DNA from: JAXMHN01 sp964578605
Lineage (GTDB): Bacteria; Verrucomicrobiota; Verrucomicrobiia; Limisphaerales; SIBE01
Direction of reading: 5' to 3'
DNA length: 64,000 bases
Assembly: GCA_964578605.1 (NCBI GenBank)
Contig: CAZODO010000023.1
Span: forward strand, 1 to 64,000
How positions within the stretch are numbered: position 1 is the stretch's first letter; each line of letters starts with the position of its first letter. The position numbers were made by a program, and so were the translations under genes. Shown here piece by piece: positions 24,801 through 32,728 of the stretch. A model generated the notes under the pieces. It was given only the letters and a program-made list of their open reading frames with translations, did not search any database and had not been told where the DNA came from.

Positions 24801-26189
24801 TCAGTCGCGCAAGAGCTTCCGGACCGCCCCCAGAAGCTCCGCTTCCGCTCCGGGGGCGACGTTGGAGGCTGGCGGGGTGGTTTCGTATCCGCCCTCCTGA
24901 TACGCGCGCGCGGTCCCAATGTACCACGGCCCGTAATCGCCGTACGCCGCCATCATCACCGAGCGGTCCGGTCGTTCGGCCTTGGCGGCGAGTTGATACT
25001 CGACGAACAGCTCGCCGGGCATGTGCACGATGCGGGCGCGCCCGAGGCTCAGGCAAGTGATGTCAATCTGGCGTCCGTTCAAACAGCGGCGCAACCAGGA
25101 CAACCGCGATGGGCCGCCAATGGCAAAGAACCGCGCATCGCCCGTTTTGAGTTGTTGCGCAAGCGTGTCGGCATTGAGATCGGGCGCTGGCGGAAGGGTC
25201 ACCGGTTCCCCTTCCCATCTCACCTGTTCGGGGGTCACCGGTTCGCGCGTCGTGAGTTCCCAGGCGCGGCGCATGCCATCCGCAAGCCGTTCGGCGAGCA
25301 GATATCGGTTCTCCCAGGAACCGTCGTTATACTTGCCCGCGCCAAGGTTCCCGCCGGCGCCGTTAAAATGCACATGCAACGCGGCCGGAACCGTGAGTTG
25401 CCGCATAAACCGGGCGATTCCCGGGAAGTCCGGGTTCGGGATGCCCGTCCGGTAATAGCTCTGCGGGTGCGTGGCATAGTAGCTCAGGACCGCGAGCGGC
25501 CGGTCGCCATTCCAGAAGCTCACCAACGACACCACGGGGTCGATGACCCCCTCAGGCTCCGCCTGGAGCGCGGCGTCTTTGCACGTCGTGTATCGCACCG
25601 CGCGCACTTTGCCGTCCGGCCCCATAATGCGCCGATTCGAAGCGACCTTTTCGACCGTGGCTTCGCCCACCCCAATATGAGTCACGGGTTGAGCATTGGT
25701 GACGGCCGATCGCACGGCCTGTTCCAACTCGCGCAAGACCTGGCGCTGGAAACTGCTTTCGAACTGGAGCGGCGGCAGGCCCGCCTCTTTCAAGAGTTGC
25801 TCGGCCGAGAAGTCGCAATCTGGCGCGTCGTGCTGATGGACGGTATGCACCGCCACTCTTGCCGGCGTGGTCCCTGCCGCCATCGCGAGCCCGCCGCGGA
25901 ACGCGTCATGACCGTCGTTGGCAATGCCGATCCAATCGACCGCGCAGAGGACGATCGGTTCGCCCGCGCCCATCAGCACCACGCCGCGCGCGCGCAGTCC
26001 GAGGTCCCATTTGTTTGTTACGGGATCGTATGCCAGCAAGCTCCCGATTGGGGGTGTGGCATCGATATCGAACGTCGCCAGGCGGAGCCCGGGCGCCGGT
26101 GCTTCCTGGGCGGAAGCCGTCTCAATGACAAGGCTCGTGCAAATCAGCAGGCCCGTGATGGCCAAGAGTCGCGACAGGTATGAGAACAT
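24801..26189 (-). CDS. Neutral/alkaline ceramidase N-terminal domain protein, secreted
   Basis: Protein of 462 residues with a Sec signal (LLAITGLLICTSLVIETASAQ). The mature part begins LRLATFDIDATPPIGS. Ceramidase-like features are present: GVVLMGAGEPIVLCAVDWIG, RVAVHTVHQHDAPDC (zinc-type His pair), VLSYYATHPQSYY and VHFNGAGGNLGAGKYNDGS. Known neutral ceramidases are about 650-750 residues with a C-terminal Ig-like domain; only the catalytic-domain part is present here. Such short forms are frequent in Planctomycetes and Verrucomicrobia, and their substrate is not established. It ends just beside the repeat at 24699-24789. Confidence 0.85.
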   Translation of the reverse strand: MFSYLSRLLAITGLLICTSLVIETASAQEAPAPGLRLATFDIDATPPIGSLLAYDPVTNKWDLGLRARGVVLMGAGEPIVLCAVDWIGIANDGHDAFRGGLAMAAGTTPARVAVHTVHQHDAPDCDFSAEQLLKEAGLPPLQFESSFQRQVLRELEQAVRSAVTNAQPVTHIGVGEATVEKVASNRRIMGPDGKVRAVRYTTCKDAALQAEPEGVIDPVVSLVSFWNGDRPLAVLSYYATHPQSYYRTGIPNPDFPGIARFMRQLTVPAALHVHFNGAGGNLGAGKYNDGSWENRYLLAERLADGMRRAWELTTREPVTPEQVRWEGEPVTLPPAPDLNADTLAQQLKTGDARFFAIGGPSRLSWLRRCLNGRQIDITCLSLGRARIVHMPGELFVEYQLAAKAERPDRSVMMAAYGDYGPWYIGTARAYQEGGYETTPPASNVAPGAEAELLGAVRKLLRD

Positions 26190-26448
26190 GGGGCGAGGAT
26201 AATGTCAGACGAATCGCCAGGGAAGCCTTATGGAACATGAAACAGCAATTCTGCCCATGAACCTCAAAATGGTTGGCTTGATTACCAACTATTTGCGCAA
26301 CGCGAGGTTCAAGGGCGCAGTGCGCGCAATCCTGTTCCGGGGTGATCTCATTCTAGGTGGGAGAGCGCCGCGATTATCAACACTTCCTCGGTCACCGCGT
26401 ATCGTGGCAGCCCGCAACTGCTCGACGACTCGGCGACCAAGGAGAACC
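26190..26448. other. Intergenic region, 259 bases
   Basis: Between the rhodanese and ceramidase-like genes, both minus strand. It should hold the promoter of the ceramidase-like gene. I see no gene, repeat or clear hairpin. Confidence 0.4.
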
Positions 26449-26823
26449 TTACTTCCCCAGGCACATGGGCCAATCGGCTTCCTTCATGGCCCGGTAACCG
26501 CCTGCCAGGGAGAAGACGTTGCAATACCCCATCTTCCGCGCCACCTCTGCGGCGAGGACGGAGCGGTAGCCGCCGCCGCAGTACATGATCAGTTCCGTGC
26601 CGCGGTCGGGGAACGTCTTTTCCAAATCCCGCTCCAGCACGCCTTTGCCAAGATGGACCGCTTCCACGGCGTGCCCATTCTCCCATTCGCGGTCTTCACG
26701 GACATCGACGAGAACCACCTTTGGGTTTTGGGCCAGGCGCTCTCGGGCTTGGGCGACCGTCAGTTCTTTGACGTGGGGTCGTTCCTGGTTGACCAGCTTA
26801 AGGAATCCCGGTGAATGATCCAT
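26449..26823 (-). CDS. Single-domain rhodanese-like protein
   Basis: Cytoplasmic sulfurtransferase-like protein of 124 residues. The rhodanese fold is complete: VVLVDVREDREWENGH (CH2-A motif), AVHLGKG and the active-site loop YCGGGYRS with catalytic C82, then the C-terminal GYCNVFSLAGGYRAMKEADWP. The six-residue loop after Cys is typical of single-domain rhodaneses. ATG 26823 was preferred over a GTG six bases upstream. The sulfur acceptor is unknown. Confidence 0.92.
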   Translation of the reverse strand: MDHSPGFLKLVNQERPHVKELTVAQARERLAQNPKVVLVDVREDREWENGHAVEAVHLGKGVLERDLEKTFPDRGTELIMYCGGGYRSVLAAEVARKMGYCNVFSLAGGYRAMKEADWPMCLGK

Positions 26824-26915
26824 GGGCACACGTTAGATTGGATTGGGCCCCGGTCAAACGGTTTCACGGCAAGTCTCGCTTGTTTGGCGCGGCGGCTCGT
26901 CCCGGCGCAGCCCCG

Positions 26916-27389
26916 CTACCTTCTTGGCAAGGCCACTTTCCCGGTCCGGGTCAGGTCCAGGATGCCAAACGGCTTGAGCAACTCGATCAGCTTCTCGACC
27001 TTGCCTTCGTCGCCGGTGACCTCGACCGTGAGGGTTGCGGGCTGGACATCGACAATCTTGGCTCGGAAAATGTCGGTGATCTGCATCACCTCCGGGCGCG
27101 ACTTCGAATCCACCTTCACCCTCACGAGCACTAATTCGCGGTCGATATACTCATACTCACGGAAGTCGGTCACCTTGAGCACATCCACCAGCTTGCTGAT
27201 CTGCTTGACGATCTGCTCCATGGTCGCATCGTCGCCTCGCGTGACAATCGTCATCCTGGACGTGTTCGTATCCTGCGTCGGCGCGACATTCAGGGTATCG
27301 ATATTGAAGCCTCGGCCGCTGAACAGGCCGGCCATGCGCGTGAGCACGCCGAATTTGTTTTCCACAAGGACGGATATGGTGTGTCGCAT
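26916..27389 (-). CDS. ilvN: Acetolactate synthase, small regulatory subunit
   Basis: Regulatory subunit (157 residues) of acetolactate synthase, which starts valine, leucine and isoleucine synthesis. It binds valine and activates the large subunit. N-terminal ACT domain: TISVLVENKFGVLTRMAGLFSGRGFNIDTL. A second ACT-like domain is at about 85-155 (LVLVRVKVDSK). The name ilvN or ilvH is interchangeable here. The large subunit is not in this window. The gene is preceded by a leader peptide and intrinsic terminator (27433-27550), so it is probably controlled by attenuation. Confidence 0.95.
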   Translation of the reverse strand: MRHTISVLVENKFGVLTRMAGLFSGRGFNIDTLNVAPTQDTNTSRMTIVTRGDDATMEQIVKQISKLVDVLKVTDFREYEYIDRELVLVRVKVDSKSRPEVMQITDIFRAKIVDVQPATLTVEVTGDEGKVEKLIELLKPFGILDLTRTGKVALPRR

Positions 27390-27432
27390 ATGTGTTCACA
27401 TGAGGTTTGCCGCTCGCCCGAACCGGAAAATG

Positions 27433-27462
27433 AAAAACCCGCGTTCCAATTGGAACTGCGGG
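27433..27462 (-). terminator. ilvN attenuator terminator
   Basis: On the minus strand, CCCGC and GCGGG close a stem that continues through the palindrome GTTCCAATTGGAAC (27443-27456) with one bulged base, followed by TTTTT (27433-27437) and more T's. It ends 44 bases before the ilvN start and 38 bases after the leader peptide stop, the geometry of amino-acid attenuators. Confidence 0.85.
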
Positions 27463-27499
27463 CGGCCAGTGAGCGCTAAACCAAAGCCACAGGGCCGCG

Positions 27500-27550
27500 T
27501 CAGTCGGCGACGACTACGCGAACTACCAGGGCTTTGGCAAAGCCATTCAT
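27500..27550 (-). CDS. ilvN attenuator leader peptide
   Basis: A 16-residue open frame, MNGFAKALVVRVVVAD, upstream of ilvN. Five valines and one leucine occur in its last nine residues (ALVVRVVVAD), like the ilvB leader of E. coli with its VVVVRVVVVV run. It is followed by the terminator at 27433-27462. GCCAAAGCC in the leader (minus strand of 27529-27538) can pair with GGCTTTGG at 27481-27488, and GCGGCC (27493-27498) with GGCCGC (27462-27467). These could be alternative stems; the details are inference. No Shine-Dalgarno is obvious, as is common in this phylum. Confidence 0.8.
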   Translation of the reverse strand: MNGFAKALVVRVVVAD

Positions 27551-27604
27551 GTGCCGGGGAAGGTAGCAGCCGCCCCCGCGCGCGGTCAACTCCAAATTGT
27601 CGGG

Positions 27605-29425
27605 CTAGGCGGGGTTGGGCGCCGGGTCCAGGGGTTGCCCCTTCTGTGTCCGCAGTGCCTCCCGGCGTTGCAGGAGTTGCACCCGGCGACTCTCATCGAT
27701 TTCCGGCGCATTGGCTTGATGGAGCAAGGCTGACCGTTCGCGATCAATCGCCTGGTTGCGCAACCACAGCACAATATCCTGCAGTTGCTGGCCCGGGTTG
27801 GGCACCTGGCGCGCTTCGGCAAGCAACTCCGAGATGAAATTTCGCGTCCCTTCGTCCTCCACCTGGGTCAGTAAAGAAGCCGCGCCGGTCGACGTCTGGT
27901 TCTGGTGCGCCGCCAGGCGCAACGCAACCACCTGGCGCACCCCCTCATGCTGGAGCCATGCCAGGTCAAGGTGCACCCCCAGCCAGCCCGCCCATTCGTC
28001 GTGAAGCAGGAGAATTTTCAGCAGCCACGTTTCCTGGGCCGAAGGCCGTGAGAAGGGCGCTGCTTCCGAAGCGGGTTCCGCGGCCGGGGCGGGCTCGGCC
28101 TGGTTTCCGCGAGAACGCGGCGTCTTCCTGAATTCCGACCGGGCCGCTTCGGGCGCGACTCCGAGGCGCAACGCGGTTTTCTGGGCGTATTTGTCGAGGA
28201 GCACGTCGCTGCCGGTTTTGCGCAGTGCCTCGGCCATGGCGCGCGTGACATTGAGCTGGCCGCGGTCCGATTGGAGATTGTTTTGGGCGCAGAGGAGGTC
28301 CAGGTAATAGTCGAAAAAGCCCTGCGCCGAGCGGATGAGCGCCTGGAAAGCCGGCCCGCCATGCTCTTTGATATAGCTGTCCGGATCGTGCGGCGCGGGC
28401 AGGGTGGCCACCCGGATGGCCAGCCCGGACGCGAGCAGGCAGTCCAGATCACGCACAGCGGCGGTCTGGCCTGCGGCATCGGAATCAAAGCAAAGGACGA
28501 CTTCGTTGACGTAACGCTTGAGAATCCTGGCATGGTCGGCGGTGAAAGCAGTCCCTTGAGGGGCGACCACGTTGTGGAGGCCCCCCATGTAGCAGGCGAT
28601 CAGGTCGAGTTGCCCTTCACAAATGATGGCGAACTGCGCGTCTAGCAAAGCCCGTTTCGCTTTGTCCAGGCCGTAAAAGACCTTTCCCTTGGTGAAGATC
28701 GGGGTTTCCGGCGAGTTCACGTACTTGGCGGTCTGCGCGTCCGCCGTGAGAATCCGGCCACTGAACGCCACGATTCGCCCCTGTTCGTCGCATATAGGAA
28801 ACATCAGGCGGCCACGAAACCGATCATAGTAATGGGCGCCTTCCGAACCGTCCTTGCGAATGATCAAGCCGGCTTTTTCGAGGAGCGGCAGTTCGTAATG
28901 CTTCGCTTTCGCCCAGTTCACCGTGTCATCCCAAGCCTCCGGGGCGTACCCCAGCCGGAAGAACTGGATCGCTTCCGCCGGCACCCCGCGTTTGGCCAGG
29001 TAAGCGCGTGCGATTTCTCCCGAAGCATCGCTCGCCAGGACTTGCTGCCATCGCTGGGCAATCTGTTCGTGGATCTCAAGCAGCGCGTCTTTCAATGAAC
29101 GGCTGGCGCGTTCCCCGGGCACGTCCATCTGCTCCAACGGAATCTTCGCGCGATCGGCCAGGCGCCGGACGGCTTCGGGAAAGCTCAGGTTCTCGTATTC
29201 CTGGACGAACCGGAAGACACTCCCTCCTTTATGGCAGCCGAAGCAATGAAAGATCTGCCGCTGGGGATTGACGTTGAAGCTGGGGGTCTTTTCTTTGTGA
29301 AACGGGCACAACGCAACGAAGTTGGCGCCCGCCCGTTTCAACGGAAGCACCGCGCCGATTACATCCACGATATCGCTGGCGGCCCGGATTTGTTCCAGGA
29401 CGCCTTCCGAGAATTGTCCAGCCAT
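27605..29425 (-). CDS. dnaG: DNA primase
   Basis: Makes RNA primers for replication. The 606 residues have an N-terminal CHC2 zinc-binding domain with C40, H43, C61 and C64 (LCPFHKEKTPSF...FHCFGCHKGG). The RNA polymerase core has YDRFRGRLMFPICDEQGRIVAFSGR, and the TOPRIM domain follows with IICEGQLDLIA and FDSDAAGQ. The C-terminal helicase-binding region starts near 440 after a Pro/Ala linker and is divergent. The usual EGYMD is EGQLD here; the acidic residues are kept. It shares its strand with cvpA 20 bases upstream, and rpoD is not next to it. Confidence 0.95.
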   Translation of the reverse strand: MAGQFSEGVLEQIRAASDIVDVIGAVLPLKRAGANFVALCPFHKEKTPSFNVNPQRQIFHCFGCHKGGSVFRFVQEYENLSFPEAVRRLADRAKIPLEQMDVPGERASRSLKDALLEIHEQIAQRWQQVLASDASGEIARAYLAKRGVPAEAIQFFRLGYAPEAWDDTVNWAKAKHYELPLLEKAGLIIRKDGSEGAHYYDRFRGRLMFPICDEQGRIVAFSGRILTADAQTAKYVNSPETPIFTKGKVFYGLDKAKRALLDAQFAIICEGQLDLIACYMGGLHNVVAPQGTAFTADHARILKRYVNEVVLCFDSDAAGQTAAVRDLDCLLASGLAIRVATLPAPHDPDSYIKEHGGPAFQALIRSAQGFFDYYLDLLCAQNNLQSDRGQLNVTRAMAEALRKTGSDVLLDKYAQKTALRLGVAPEAARSEFRKTPRSRGNQAEPAPAAEPASEAAPFSRPSAQETWLLKILLLHDEWAGWLGVHLDLAWLQHEGVRQVVALRLAAHQNQTSTGAASLLTQVEDEGTRNFISELLAEARQVPNPGQQLQDIVLWLRNQAIDRERSALLHQANAPEIDESRRVQLLQRREALRTQKGQPLDPAPNPA

Positions 29426-29446
29426 TTCAGACGGACACGCCCCCGG

Positions 29447-30109
29447 CTAACGTCTTTCGCCAAGGATCTCGGAGATGGCGCGTTCCCGCTGCCGTCCGAG
29501 AGTGTCTCTTGCACCCGCGCGACGGTCCGCCATGTCGGGGACGATCATTTGCCCTGCCAAGTACTGTTTGGCGAACCTGCCGGAGGCCGATTCCGCGAAC
29601 ACAGTCTGCTGAAGGCTGCTGATGGTTGGAAAGGAAATATCGCCAAAATTCTCCTGCTGCACGCGGGCCAGGGCGGCGCGCTCTTCGGGGGTGACATGCT
29701 TGGCGTTCAAGAGGGCCATTCCCACGATCAGGTAGCACACAAACCGCAGCGTTCCGGCCATCATCCCGAGGTAATACTCGCTACTGCCAAAGGCGTCGCT
29801 CCCGACCAGTTTTTCGCCTGCCGCGCGCTTGATCCAGCCAAAGAACGTTCGGATGGTGATGATCACGAGAATGTAGGCCGCGACATAGGCTGCGGCTGCG
29901 GGAAGTTGCGTGTAGCTGGCCACGAACGTTCCCACTGGCCGATAAACCATTCCGCCCACCACAACAATGGCCAGCCACTTCATCACGTCGAGAAGTTCCT
30001 CTGACATCCCGCGGGTCCGTCCGCGGTACATGCCCAGCGCGATCAGACCGAGCACGCCGAGATCGAAATAGCTGAAAGCGAATCCGCTGATACTCATAAG
30101 AGTCTGCAT
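29447..30109 (-). CDS. CvpA family inner-membrane protein
   Basis: Protein of 220 residues with about four membrane segments (FDLGVLGLIALGMYRG, WLAIVVVGGMVY, AYVAAYILVIITIRTFFGW, YLGMMAGTLRFVCYLIVGMALL), then a soluble tail. It fits the CvpA/colicin V production family, of uncertain function in membrane or cell-wall processes. The start at ATG 30109 follows GACAGG; an in-frame upstream frame lacks a signal or membrane segment. It precedes dnaG by 20 bases. The 11-bp array at 30231-30340 lies upstream. Confidence 0.8.
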   Translation of the reverse strand: MQTLMSISGFAFSYFDLGVLGLIALGMYRGRTRGMSEELLDVMKWLAIVVVGGMVYRPVGTFVASYTQLPAAAAYVAAYILVIITIRTFFGWIKRAAGEKLVGSDAFGSSEYYLGMMAGTLRFVCYLIVGMALLNAKHVTPEERAALARVQQENFGDISFPTISSLQQTVFAESASGRFAKQYLAGQMIVPDMADRRAGARDTLGRQRERAISEILGERR

Positions 30110-30230
30110 CCTGTCCAATCTGCTTTCGGAGAGCAGCTTGGGGCTGAACAGAGTCGGAGCACAGGTCATGCCGCGGTGACCAATTCTCGGTTGAGTGCAT
30201 CGGAAACCGAAGAAATTGCGCCAAGCCTAC

Positions 30231-30340
30231 ATTCTAAACGCACGCTAAACGCACGTTAAACGCATGCTAAACACATGGTCAATTCATGTCCACATGTGTT
30301 TAACATGAGTTTACAATGAGGTTACCCTGTGTTTATATGG
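30231..30340. repeat. 11-bp periodic degenerate array B with inversion
   Basis: Ten consecutive 11-base units: ATTCTAAACGC, ACGCTAAACGC, ACGTTAAACGC, ATGCTAAACAC, ATGGTCAATTC, ATGTCCACATG, TGTTTAACATG, AGTTTACAATG, AGGTTACCCTG, TGTTTATATGG. The left half carries TTAAAC/CTAAAC, the right half its complement GTTTAA. The orientation flips near 30291, making an imperfect long palindrome. It lies upstream of cvpA-dnaG. Confidence 0.85.
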
Positions 30341-30503
30341 AATCCGGAGCACCGGTTTGTATCCGGCTCTATGGGAATCGTTTGTCTTAACCGTAAAGCG
30401 GGGTTGGTTCCTCGCTGTTTTCAGGGGACTACGGTCCTCGTAAACATTCGGCGATCCCGGAGGAAGCGACGCGCGCGAAAGCCCCAAGGCCCGATGTTCA
30501 GCC

Positions 30504-30517
30504 GTCCCGTTCGGGAC
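30504..30517. repeat. 14-base palindrome
   Basis: GTCCCGTTCGGGAC, arms of six bases with a TT centre, within the gap after the TPR lipoprotein gene. No T tract. It could be a weak stop or part of a repeat family. Confidence 0.4.
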
Positions 30518-30624
30518 TTATTCAACTGCCAATTCGAAACTCGGCGTTGAAACCCCGAGCTGGTTTCATGGCTTCCCTTCCGGGACGGTCTCCTGCGGCG
30601 CTCCGAAAGGAAGCGCAAGAGCGG

Positions 30625-32673
30625 CTACGGGTTCGCCTGGAGCCAATACCTTATCGCTGGCGCTTGCGGATGCCGTGGGTCCAATTCCAGCACTTTGGAA
30701 TAATGCGGACGCGCCAAGAGCGGCTTGCCAAGCTCATCCGCATACAAGCTCGCCAGGGTGAGATGCGCCCGAACTTCGGCCGAATTCCCCGCGATCAGCT
30801 TCTCCAATTCATCGGCGGCATCCAGATAGAAGCCGGCTTGCTGGAGGGCGAGTGCGAAATTGTACCGGCAATTGGCCGATGTTGGGTTTATGGACAAGGC
30901 CGTTTCATAAGCGGACATGGAAAGCGCCCAGTCTTTCGATTCGTAAGCGGCCAAACCCAGGTTGTACTGCGCTTCAAAGAACCCGGGATCGGCGGCAACT
31001 GCTTGCTGGTAATTCGAGATGGCTTCGGCCAATCGCTGATCGCGATGCGCTTCGACCGCTTGGGTGAAACTGCCTTGCGCCTTGAAACGGTCGCCCTCGG
31101 CCGGCTGGCTTAGCGACCGGTATCCATAACGGGGAATGCTCGCCCACGAACTCTGCTCCACGGGCGCAGACCGCACCGCCGCCGAGCCCGCGGAGGTATC
31201 GGATGCCGCGGCCATCTGCACTTGCGGCGGTGTTTCCAAGGGGGTCGGACCGGGCGGACTTTGCCTTCGGGATTTGAACCAGTTCACGGGATTGATCCGG
31301 TCGAGGACGCTTCTCGATTCCTGGGGCGGCGGTTCCGTGCGCATGACCGTTTCCGCGGGAGGTTGTTGGGCCGGCAAAGCCTGCACTGTGGGAGCTTGGC
31401 TGCGTCGCGGGGTCGCAGGCTCGGGCAAAGGAACGGAGGGCGGACGGTCGTCCGCAAGTTTGACGGGCGGATCCTCGCTCAACTGGATGACGTCGGGATT
31501 TCGGGACGGGGGCAGGGCGGGTGTACTGGCTTGGGCGACCTGTCCCGATCGGCTGGGTGCTGGCTGTTGTTGCTGGGGTTCGGGTGCGGGGGTGACCTGG
31601 ACGCTGGGTCCCGGCTGAGGGGTGACGAAAGTGGACGTGGCGGGCCGGGGCGCCGAGGGGACTTCGGCGGCGGCCTGCGATTCGCGGCGCGGTTCCGGGA
31701 CCGGGGTCGTTCGGGCCGTCAGGGAGGGCTGGCTGGGCGGGATCGGTTCCGGGACGGCTTCCCGGCGTGTGCTGCCTGCCGAAGACGTGTCCGGTGCGGT
31801 CGGGGTCGGGGTTTCGTTCCGGGCCATGGTTGGGATGGCTTCGCGCGGTTCGGCAAGTGGGGTTGAGCTTTGCCTGGGTGAAGCGGCAGCCACAGCGGGC
31901 TCTTCGCGGGAGGGCAGGGCAGGGGCTTTCAGGGAGCGGACGATTCTCTTGACGAGATCCGCGTCGCGGGCGTCGGGCTTGAGGCGGAGGTACTCCTCGT
32001 ATCGTTGCAGCGCGAGTTCACTGTTCTTGGCCTGGTGCTGGTAAACAATGGCGCTATTGAGGACGGCGGGAGCATAAGACGGCTGTTTTTGCAGGGCGGT
32101 ATTGAAGCAGCTCAGAGCGTCCTTGGACCGCTTGCGTTGAGCGTGGATCATGCCCAGGGCGTTCCAGGCCTGGGGGAGGGCGGGACGCAATTGAAGCGCT
32201 TTGGTAAAGCTCCGTTCCGCGGCATCCCACTGGCGAGCCCGGAACTGGGCGGTGGCAAGCTTGAACCAGCCGTCGGCGGACTCTTTCTCGAGAAGCGTGT
32301 AGGCGGTGAGTTCGGCGATGGCAGGCTGGAGGTTGTTCTGTTCGAGAAGCAGGCACCCGAGATTGTAGCGGACGGGCGTGAGATTGAGATCGCACCGGCG
32401 AGCTTGTTCGTACGCTTTGAGCGCGTTTTGCGGCTGTCCGGCCTTGTGGTAGGCGAGCCCGAGGTGATTCCATGCTTGGGCGTTGGAGGGCAGGATGCGG
32501 GTCGCCACCTGCAGTCTCTCGATGGCTTCCGGATAGTCTCCAGCGCGAATCAGCCGCTCGCCCTCCAACAGGGCGCGAGGCCCCGGGGGCGTGCACCCCG
32601 CCACCGCCGCCACCAGGATGAGAGCGGGCCCCAGCGACGCCAGCAAGGCGCGCCAGTTTTTTGTGGTCAGCAT
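30625..32673 (-). CDS. TPR lipoprotein with long Pro-rich linker
   Basis: Outer- or inner-membrane-anchored lipoprotein of 682 residues. The N-terminus has a Sec signal ending in the lipobox VAGC (C27). Residues about 35-245 hold six tetratricopeptide repeats (for example AWNHLGLAYHKAGQPQNALKAYEQA and AWNALGMIHAQRKRSKDALSCFNTAL). A Pro/Ala/Thr-rich, low-complexity linker of roughly 250 residues follows. A second TPR block is at the C-terminus (ISNYQQAVAADPGFFEAQYNLGLAAYESKDWAL). The start at ATG 32673 puts the lipobox at the normal position. TPR repeats mediate protein contacts; partners are unknown. It is divergent from the DUF362 gene. Confidence 0.85.
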   Translation of the reverse strand: MLTTKNWRALLASLGPALILVAAVAGCTPPGPRALLEGERLIRAGDYPEAIERLQVATRILPSNAQAWNHLGLAYHKAGQPQNALKAYEQARRCDLNLTPVRYNLGCLLLEQNNLQPAIAELTAYTLLEKESADGWFKLATAQFRARQWDAAERSFTKALQLRPALPQAWNALGMIHAQRKRSKDALSCFNTALQKQPSYAPAVLNSAIVYQHQAKNSELALQRYEEYLRLKPDARDADLVKRIVRSLKAPALPSREEPAVAAASPRQSSTPLAEPREAIPTMARNETPTPTAPDTSSAGSTRREAVPEPIPPSQPSLTARTTPVPEPRRESQAAAEVPSAPRPATSTFVTPQPGPSVQVTPAPEPQQQQPAPSRSGQVAQASTPALPPSRNPDVIQLSEDPPVKLADDRPPSVPLPEPATPRRSQAPTVQALPAQQPPAETVMRTEPPPQESRSVLDRINPVNWFKSRRQSPPGPTPLETPPQVQMAAASDTSAGSAAVRSAPVEQSSWASIPRYGYRSLSQPAEGDRFKAQGSFTQAVEAHRDQRLAEAISNYQQAVAADPGFFEAQYNLGLAAYESKDWALSMSAYETALSINPTSANCRYNFALALQQAGFYLDAADELEKLIAGNSAEVRAHLTLASLYADELGKPLLARPHYSKVLELDPRHPQAPAIRYWLQANP

Positions 32674-32728
32674 TCCATACGGTGGTAGCATTCGCCGCTC
32701 GGCGCGTCAAGAAAGGCGCCTGCATCGC

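Larger units (their letters stand above)
30110..30624. other. Intergenic region with 11-bp array and palindrome
   Basis: 515 bases between the TPR lipoprotein and cvpA, both minus strand. It contains array B (30231-30340) and the palindrome GTCCCGTTCGGGAC (30504-30517). I see no supported gene in the rest. Confidence 0.5.

Noticed and set aside
30231..30340. CRISPR array
   Set aside because: Units are 11 bases, degenerate and directly adjacent, with no spacers, and no cas genes are present.
32591..32728. Longer N-terminus of the DUF362 protein
   Set aside because: It would overlap the start of the divergent lipoprotein gene and place the signal peptide 47 residues inside the protein.
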